From the NCBI GenBank assembly GCA_009991595.1, contig JAACVK010000021.1, positions 100,048-164,047 on the forward strand: DNA of 64,000 nucleotides, written 5' to 3'. How positions within the stretch are numbered: position 1 is the stretch's first letter; the number at the start of each line of letters is the position of its first letter. The translations under genes and the position numbers were made by a program. The notes below the pieces were generated by a model, which saw nothing but the letters and a program-made list of their open reading frames with translations, did no database searches and had not been told where the DNA came from. Positions 60,049-64,000 of the stretch are shown here, piece after piece. This stretch comes from a bacterium. GTDB taxonomy: Bacteria; Bdellovibrionota; UBA2428.

Positions 60049-61228
60049 GAGTTCTTATATCTATTTGGCAAAACGCAGCGCCATCGGCTCTTTCAATGGT
60101 ACCCTTTCATCGCTTTCAGCACCAGACATAGCGGCACAAGTTATTACCGAAATGCTTAAAGACACCCAAAACCTAAAAAAAGAAGATATTGAGGAAGTCT
60201 ATATTGGGAACGTTCTCAACGCTGGAATGGGACAGGCTCCTGCCAGACAAGCCGCTCTAAAGGCCGGCCTTCCCGACAGCATCCCCTGCACGACCGTCAG
60301 CAAGGTCTGTGGCTCGGGCTTGAAATCTGTGATGTTGGCCGATTTGACCATTCGTGCCGGTGAAGCAGACGTTGTTCTTGCTGGAGGCATGGAAAACATG
60401 TCTCAGTCCCCATACCTTTTGCCAAAAATTCGCAACGGGTTAAGGCTTGGTCACGGGCAACTCATCGACTCTATGATCAAAGACGGACTGTGGGACGTTT
60501 ACAACGACTACCACATGGGCAATGCAGCAGAGCTCTGTGCGGAGAAGTATTCAATTTCCCGCGAGAAACAAGACGCCTATGCAAAAATGTCTTACGAACG
60601 AGCCATTAACGCAAATGCCAATGGTTTATTTAAAGACGAGATCGCAACGGTCAGAGCCAAATCTAGAAAAGAAGAACTGCTTTTTGAGCACGATGAAGAA
60701 CTTCAGAAAGTTAATTTCGACAAGTTTCCCAACCTTAAACCTGCCTTTACTAGCAACGGAACCATTACAGCGGCAAATGCCAGCAGCTTAAGCGACGGCG
60801 CCTCCATGACCCTGCTTCTGTCTGAAGAAAAAGTTAAGGAAAATGATCTTCAACCTATGGCTAGAATAGTTGCACAAGCTCAAGCGGCGCAAAAACCAGA
60901 GTGGTTCAGCACAGCACCTGCTGCGAGCATAAAGAAGCTACTCACTAAAGCATCTCTGAAAGTTCAAGACATCGATTTTTGGGAAATCAACGAAGCGTTT
61001 TCTTCTGTTGCCATTGCCAACAGAATGCTCCTTGAAATCGATCTATCAAAACTCAACGTCCGAGGGGGGGCGGTTGCTATGGGACATCCGATTGGTGCCA
61101 GCGGCAACCGAGTTCTTGTCACCCTACTCCACACCCTTAAACAAGAGAAAAAGAAATACGGCGTTGCCAGCCTGTGCATAGGTGGTGGTGAAGCCGTCTC
61201 CGTGCTCGTTGAAAATCTACATGTTTAA
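60047..61228 (+). CDS. Acetyl-CoA acetyltransferase (thiolase)
   Basis: The 393-residue thiolase has the acylated Cys88 (SKVCGSGLKSV), GGMENMSQSPYLL, NEAFSSVAIANRM, the His motif GGAVAMGHPIGASG and the second Cys motif ASLCIGGG. The length and NVRGG-type C-terminus fit biosynthetic or degradative acetoacetyl-CoA thiolases of the AtoB/PhaA type. It forms or cleaves acetoacetyl-CoA and could act with the isovaleryl-CoA-type dehydrogenase at 18 kb in leucine breakdown (inference). The ATG is shared with the divergent gene as CATG. It overlaps the next gene by 8 bases. Confidence 0.92.
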   Translation: MSSYIYLAKRSAIGSFNGTLSSLSAPDIAAQVITEMLKDTQNLKKEDIEEVYIGNVLNAGMGQAPARQAALKAGLPDSIPCTTVSKVCGSGLKSVMLADLTIRAGEADVVLAGGMENMSQSPYLLPKIRNGLRLGHGQLIDSMIKDGLWDVYNDYHMGNAAELCAEKYSISREKQDAYAKMSYERAINANANGLFKDEIATVRAKSRKEELLFEHDEELQKVNFDKFPNLKPAFTSNGTITAANASSLSDGASMTLLLSEEKVKENDLQPMARIVAQAQAAQKPEWFSTAPAASIKKLLTKASLKVQDIDFWEINEAFSSVAIANRMLLEIDLSKLNVRGGAVAMGHPIGASGNRVLVTLLHTLKQEKKKYGVASLCIGGGEAVSVLVENLHV

Positions 61229-62021
61229 CGCCTTAGAAAAAGAACTCCAAGCTCAATTAGAGCAGTTGAAGGCTGCCGATGTTGCCGACCTTGTTCTTTC
61301 TCCGTTTGTGAACCCCAAGCTTTTGTTAACCATTTGCCACGAAGCGGGACCAACCAATTGGGTTGTTAATCGTAGCGATGTTTATGATGAAACCATTGAG
61401 GCGCTGCTACAGCATCCCGATGAAGTTATTTCTCGACGGGCCGCCGAAAAAATAAAAATCAGAAAATCTACACTGACCACACTTACTCCTCCGCTCTTTG
61501 AAGGAGATTGTGAAAACATACCAGACCATTCGGTAGAAGATTTTCTAGGTCACCCCCTTTGTCCCTTTGAAGCAATTTTGTATTTTTCAACATCTAGCAA
61601 CGACGACCACAGAGCTAGTTCTTGTCTCAGCCTTACAAGGCGATTACTCGAGCATCCTCCTAACTGGGAAATCAACCCTCATGCAAAAACTGAAATCGCG
61701 CGCCACTTTGGACGCCTCCTCAACGGCGACCCAAGCCCCATGGTCAGAGGCTATGCGGCCCGTATCCCCATCCTGTCTTCAGCAGACATCACCGAATCAA
61801 CTGAAAACGAAACCCATATTTTTGTTCTTGGTAGAGTGCTCCAAAACCCTGCGCGTAGCATCGCCAATCTAGAAGAAGTAGCCGCAGATCAAATTGCTAA
61901 AAATGATTTCGTAGCAAACGTTCTAGCTTTAGACGCACAATTGCCTATGGAGCTTAGAAGAAAACTTCGACAAAAACCAAGCTCCCACACCAACGAACTC
62001 ATTCACAGCTGGCATCTATAG
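61221..62021 (+). CDS. HEAT-like repeat protein
   Basis: The ATG at 61221 lies 8 bases inside the end of the thiolase gene, so the two are coupled; the track's earlier start at 61182 lies further inside thiolase. The 266-residue protein is helical and soluble, with units such as ALLQHPDEVISRRAAEKIKI and LLNGDPSPMVRGYAARIPIL that resemble HEAT/armadillo or leucine-rich-variant repeats. There is no signal peptide. It is probably a protein-binding scaffold; no family is certain. It converges on a barrel gene. Confidence 0.65.
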   Translation: MFNALEKELQAQLEQLKAADVADLVLSPFVNPKLLLTICHEAGPTNWVVNRSDVYDETIEALLQHPDEVISRRAAEKIKIRKSTLTTLTPPLFEGDCENIPDHSVEDFLGHPLCPFEAILYFSTSSNDDHRASSCLSLTRRLLEHPPNWEINPHAKTEIARHFGRLLNGDPSPMVRGYAARIPILSSADITESTENETHIFVLGRVLQNPARSIANLEEVAADQIAKNDFVANVLALDAQLPMELRRKLRQKPSSHTNELIHSWHL

Positions 62022-62045
62022 CCGCGTGAAAAGGTCGCGGGTTAG

Positions 62046-62074
62046 AGTGAAAAGTAAACGAATACCTTTTCACT
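62046..62074. terminator. Hairpin between convergent genes
   Basis: AGTGAAAAG (62046) and CTTTTCACT (ending 62074) form a 9-bp perfect stem. A second stem, CCGCG/CGCGG, lies at 62022-62040. Neither has a long T tract. The sequence GTGAAAAGTAAACG recurs upstream of imuA at 46337. Confidence 0.45.
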
Positions 62075-62669
62075 AATAGGTGAAGTGGGAGATAATTCCG
62101 AAGTTGAAGTCGCGGCTTTTTGAGCCACCACCGGTTGTGTCATCTACAGAATCTGCTAGCGCATATTTATAAGCGAGTTTGAAACCTAAGTAGAAATCTT
62201 CGCTCACAGGAAACGCGGTAGAAAAGCTAAGAAGCAAGCTTAAAAAGGATCTGGCATCAAAGGTTGCGCCATTAATACTATAGTCCCCTAGAGGAATGCC
62301 ATAACTCACTCCAACATCTGCATGCCCAAGACCACTCCCCCAAGCCCCATATTGAAAACTAAGTCCTGCTGGAACGTCTATATAGTTAGCCGACCCCGAG
62401 CTGCTAGCCCCAGAGAGTGTGGAGCTTTGAAAACTAAGCTTTCGCTGAATCAACTCTGCACCGGAAAAAAGTCCTACATGATCCGAAAAGAAAAACCTTT
62501 GAGTGAGGCCAAAAAAATACCCCACTCCGGACTCGGTGTTAGCGCTATCAAAGGTCGTTATGTTTGCCCCACCCCCAATGGTGGTGTTCCACTCACTAAA
62601 CTGGGAATACGCAGACGCGGACAAAGATAAAAAAGTACAAAGAGTCACTAAAGATGATTTAAGCTTCAT
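62073..62669 (-). CDS. Outer-membrane beta-barrel protein (OmpA/PorT-like fold)
   Basis: A signal peptide (MKLKSSLVTLCTFLSLSASAYSQ) precedes a 198-residue, probably eight-stranded barrel: WNTTIGGGANITTF, VGYFFGLTQRFFF, VGLFSGAELIQRKLSF, LSFSTAFPVSEDFYLGFKLAYKYAL, ending in the aromatic-terminated FNFGIISHFTY. This matches the small outer-membrane-protein beta-barrel class. Function is unknown. It follows rlmE by 10 bases and is probably co-transcribed with it. Confidence 0.72.
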   Translation of the reverse strand: MKLKSSLVTLCTFLSLSASAYSQFSEWNTTIGGGANITTFDSANTESGVGYFFGLTQRFFFSDHVGLFSGAELIQRKLSFQSSTLSGASSSGSANYIDVPAGLSFQYGAWGSGLGHADVGVSYGIPLGDYSINGATFDARSFLSLLLSFSTAFPVSEDFYLGFKLAYKYALADSVDDTTGGGSKSRDFNFGIISHFTY

Positions 62670-62679
62670 TAAGTGAAAT

Positions 62680-63270
62680 TTAACACAGAAAGCCTAAGCC
62701 TAGAAGGTAGACTTCACGACTTCGAGTTCGAGTGGCTTTCGGCTTCACAATTTCGGTCTTTTTAAACGCCTTGCGAAAATCCTTCAAAAACTCCTGGTAG
62801 CCAGGCCCCTCAAAAACCTTAGCCAACAAGCGGCCCCCTGGCCGAAGCGCCCCTTTGCCGCTCAAATACAAAGCATACTCAACCAAGCCAATGGAAGCCG
62901 CACAATCAACGGCAGGTATCCCAGTAGTCTTGGTCATGGCATCGCTTTGAACAAAATCAAAGGGCACTAAATCTTTAATGGGATCTTCGTCGATCCTAAG
63001 ATCAAAAATATCCATTTGATGAAAAATAGAGTTTGGAGCACCAACGGTGATCTCCGCCAGGTCGACCCCTAACACCCTCCCCTCGGGCCCAACCTTGCTA
63101 GCGGCATATTGCATCCACGACCCAGGAGAACAGCCAAGGTCTAAGACCTTGCCGCCATTTCGATAGAGAGCGTGTTTTTGATCAATCTCTTCTAACTTAA
63201 AAACACTGCGAGCCGCAAAGCCCGTTTCTTTTGCTTTTTTGTAAAAATGATCGCCCTTTTGCCTTGCCAC
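62680..63270 (-). CDS. rlmE: 23S rRNA 2'-O-methyltransferase RlmE (FtsJ)
   Basis: RlmE methylates the 2'-OH of U2552 in the A-loop of 23S rRNA. The 196-residue protein shows ARSVFKLEEID (Lys of the K-D-K-E tetrad), LDLGCSPGSWMQYA (SAM motif), FVQSDAMTKTTG (Asp), LLAKVFEGPG (Lys) and SREVYLLG (Glu), so all catalytic residues are present. The start is GTG. The upstream small membrane-protein gene ends 8 bases before it and the barrel gene begins 10 bases after it, suggesting a three-gene operon. Confidence 0.92.
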   Translation of the reverse strand: MARQKGDHFYKKAKETGFAARSVFKLEEIDQKHALYRNGGKVLDLGCSPGSWMQYAASKVGPEGRVLGVDLAEITVGAPNSIFHQMDIFDLRIDEDPIKDLVPFDFVQSDAMTKTTGIPAVDCAASIGLVEYALYLSGKGALRPGGRLLAKVFEGPGYQEFLKDFRKAFKKTEIVKPKATRTRSREVYLLGLGFLC

Positions 63271-63278
63271 AAGGCTGC

Positions 63279-63782
63279 CTAACGTAAACCCATTCCTTGA
63301 GCGTGTCTATAAAGGAGAGCTAACTCAGAGCTGGAGTAATCTGACTGAAAGATATCCAAAGAGAAAATGGCTGATGAGGGCTCCTCGTTCATCTGAGAAC
63401 GAAAGAAAGACTCCTTACCGCTAGAATCGACTAAATAACCTAAAATATTAAAAGTCTCTCGAGACTCTTGTTCTATTTCTACAAGATTTACGGTGAATTG
63501 AACAACTTCACCGGCGACCCTGCTCGTGAGCTTAAAGCTAACACCATTGGAGTCGACCAGTTTTGAGGAAATCTCCATTCCATTGTTCAATTTAAATTCT
63601 TTGACCTCAGGGTTCTTCAACCAGCTTATTAAAGTCGAAGGGTTTCGAGAGAACTTCAACGATAACCCTGGGAAATCTTCTGCATTCTGGGGAAGGAAAC
63701 TAGGCAGGTAAGTAACAAAGCCCAGCATAAGCACAATAATGGAAAGCCCCAAGAGCGGCTTTAGAACCCCTTTTTCAGACAT
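63279..63782 (-). CDS. Single-pass membrane hypothetical protein
   Basis: An N-terminal membrane helix (LKPLLGLSIIVLMLGFVTYLPSFL) is followed by a 135-residue periplasmic, beta-rich domain (FTVNLVEIEQESRETFNILGYLVD) and a helical end. There are no cysteines and no recognised family. AGGGG lies 6 bases before the ATG. It is the first gene of a probable operon with rlmE and the barrel gene. Confidence 0.65.
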   Translation of the reverse strand: MSEKGVLKPLLGLSIIVLMLGFVTYLPSFLPQNAEDFPGLSLKFSRNPSTLISWLKNPEVKEFKLNNGMEISSKLVDSNGVSFKLTSRVAGEVVQFTVNLVEIEQESRETFNILGYLVDSSGKESFFRSQMNEEPSSAIFSLDIFQSDYSSSELALLYRHAQGMGLR

Positions 63783-64000
63783 GAAAAACCCCTATTAACC
63801 TAGTTGCTTGAGCAACTTGGCCACAAAGAACCAGTGTAGCAGTGAGCTGAAGAAAACCCCTTGGCAAAATTGTCAAAAGCTTGTTCAAAATCCGATATAT
63901 TGGCCCGGCTCTTCTCGACATCAAGTGGGTAAATTCAAGGGCTTGTGTCTTGTAAAGTTTGTGTAAAGCTGTCCGAGGATTCCGCAACGTTGCAAGATTT
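63783..64000. other. Upstream region of the rlmE operon to the window end
   Basis: No convincing gene is seen. A perfect 16-base palindrome, AGTTGCTTGAGCAACT, lies at 63802-63817, about 20 bp before the operon's first gene. A minus-strand TTGACA occurs about 65 bp further upstream without a clear -10. The 70-residue minus ORF here looks spurious. Confidence 0.4.

Noticed and set aside
63775-63987. 70-codon minus-strand ORF upstream of the rlmE operon
   Set aside because: No ribosome-binding site, mixed composition, and it overlaps the start of the real gene at 63782 in another frame.
1-64000. Integrated mobile element, prophage, restriction or anti-phage system
   Set aside because: No integrase, transposase, phage structural, toxin-antitoxin or restriction gene was recognised; gene content is core-like with lineage-specific secreted proteins.

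Overview
The window is ordinary bacterial chromosome. It is densely coded, with mostly short intergenic gaps and genes on both strands, and I see no rRNA, tRNA, CRISPR array, transposase or phage module. Four things together point to a Gram-negative delta-proteobacterium-like organism, most probably Bdellovibrionota: many signal-peptide, lipoprotein and outer-membrane barrel genes; an FHA-GGDEF cyclase like Bdellovibrio DgcB; an EF-G of the spirochaete/planctomycete/delta (mitochondrial EF-G1-like) type; and a muropeptide permease. This assignment is inference from gene content, not from a marker gene.

Layout. 1-3.7 kb: the 3' end of a giant surface protein built of bacterial Ig-like repeats. 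3.7-11 kb: cystathionine gamma-synthase/lyase, AmpG, a Tat-exported PhoX-like phosphatase, and the mutL-miaA operon. 11-19 kb: a tadG-like gene running into an FHA-diguanylate cyclase, a degenerate-receiver/GAF protein, Pgi and an isovaleryl-CoA-type dehydrogenase. 19-27 kb: a cystathionine beta-synthase, small secreted proteins, a two-subunit hotdog dehydratase, an FHA membrane protein and two copies of a long palindromic element. 27-39 kb: EF-G, a monooxygenase/O-methyltransferase fusion, HldD, a zinc amidase, MiaB, a nitroreductase, an HD-GYP protein and lipoproteins. 39-56 kb: PilZ, LexA, an acyltransferase-3/SGNH protein, a Kazal-type lipoprotein, a porin, and an SOS mutasome split into imuA-imuB and dnaE2. 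56-64 kb: a class V aminotransferase, a membrane polyferredoxin, barrels, thiolase, RlmE and small membrane proteins.

The clearest system is the SOS mutagenesis regulon. LexA, ImuA-ImuB and DnaE2 each sit behind the same promoter/operator: TTTCAA-N5-TTTCAA followed by an extended -10, with identical 17-bp spacing. This direct-repeat layout has the spacing of the alpha-proteobacterial box GTTC-N7-GTTC and is unlike the palindrome reported for Bdellovibrio LexA. A second, unexplained regulatory signal is the tandem repeat CTTAAC-N5-CTTAAC, found exactly four times, each upstream of or close to a gene start. Its 11-bp period is typical of OmpR/PhoB/CtrA-type response regulators. c-di-GMP signalling is represented by a cyclase, an HD-GYP hydrolase and a PilZ protein at separate loci.

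Other points worth attention are the two ~92-95 bp palindromes with compensatory base changes, an intergenic structured element downstream of fusA, an IsdG-like heme-monooxygenase domain fused to an O-methyltransferase, and a lipoprotein carrying two ParB-like GHHR/GNHR motifs.
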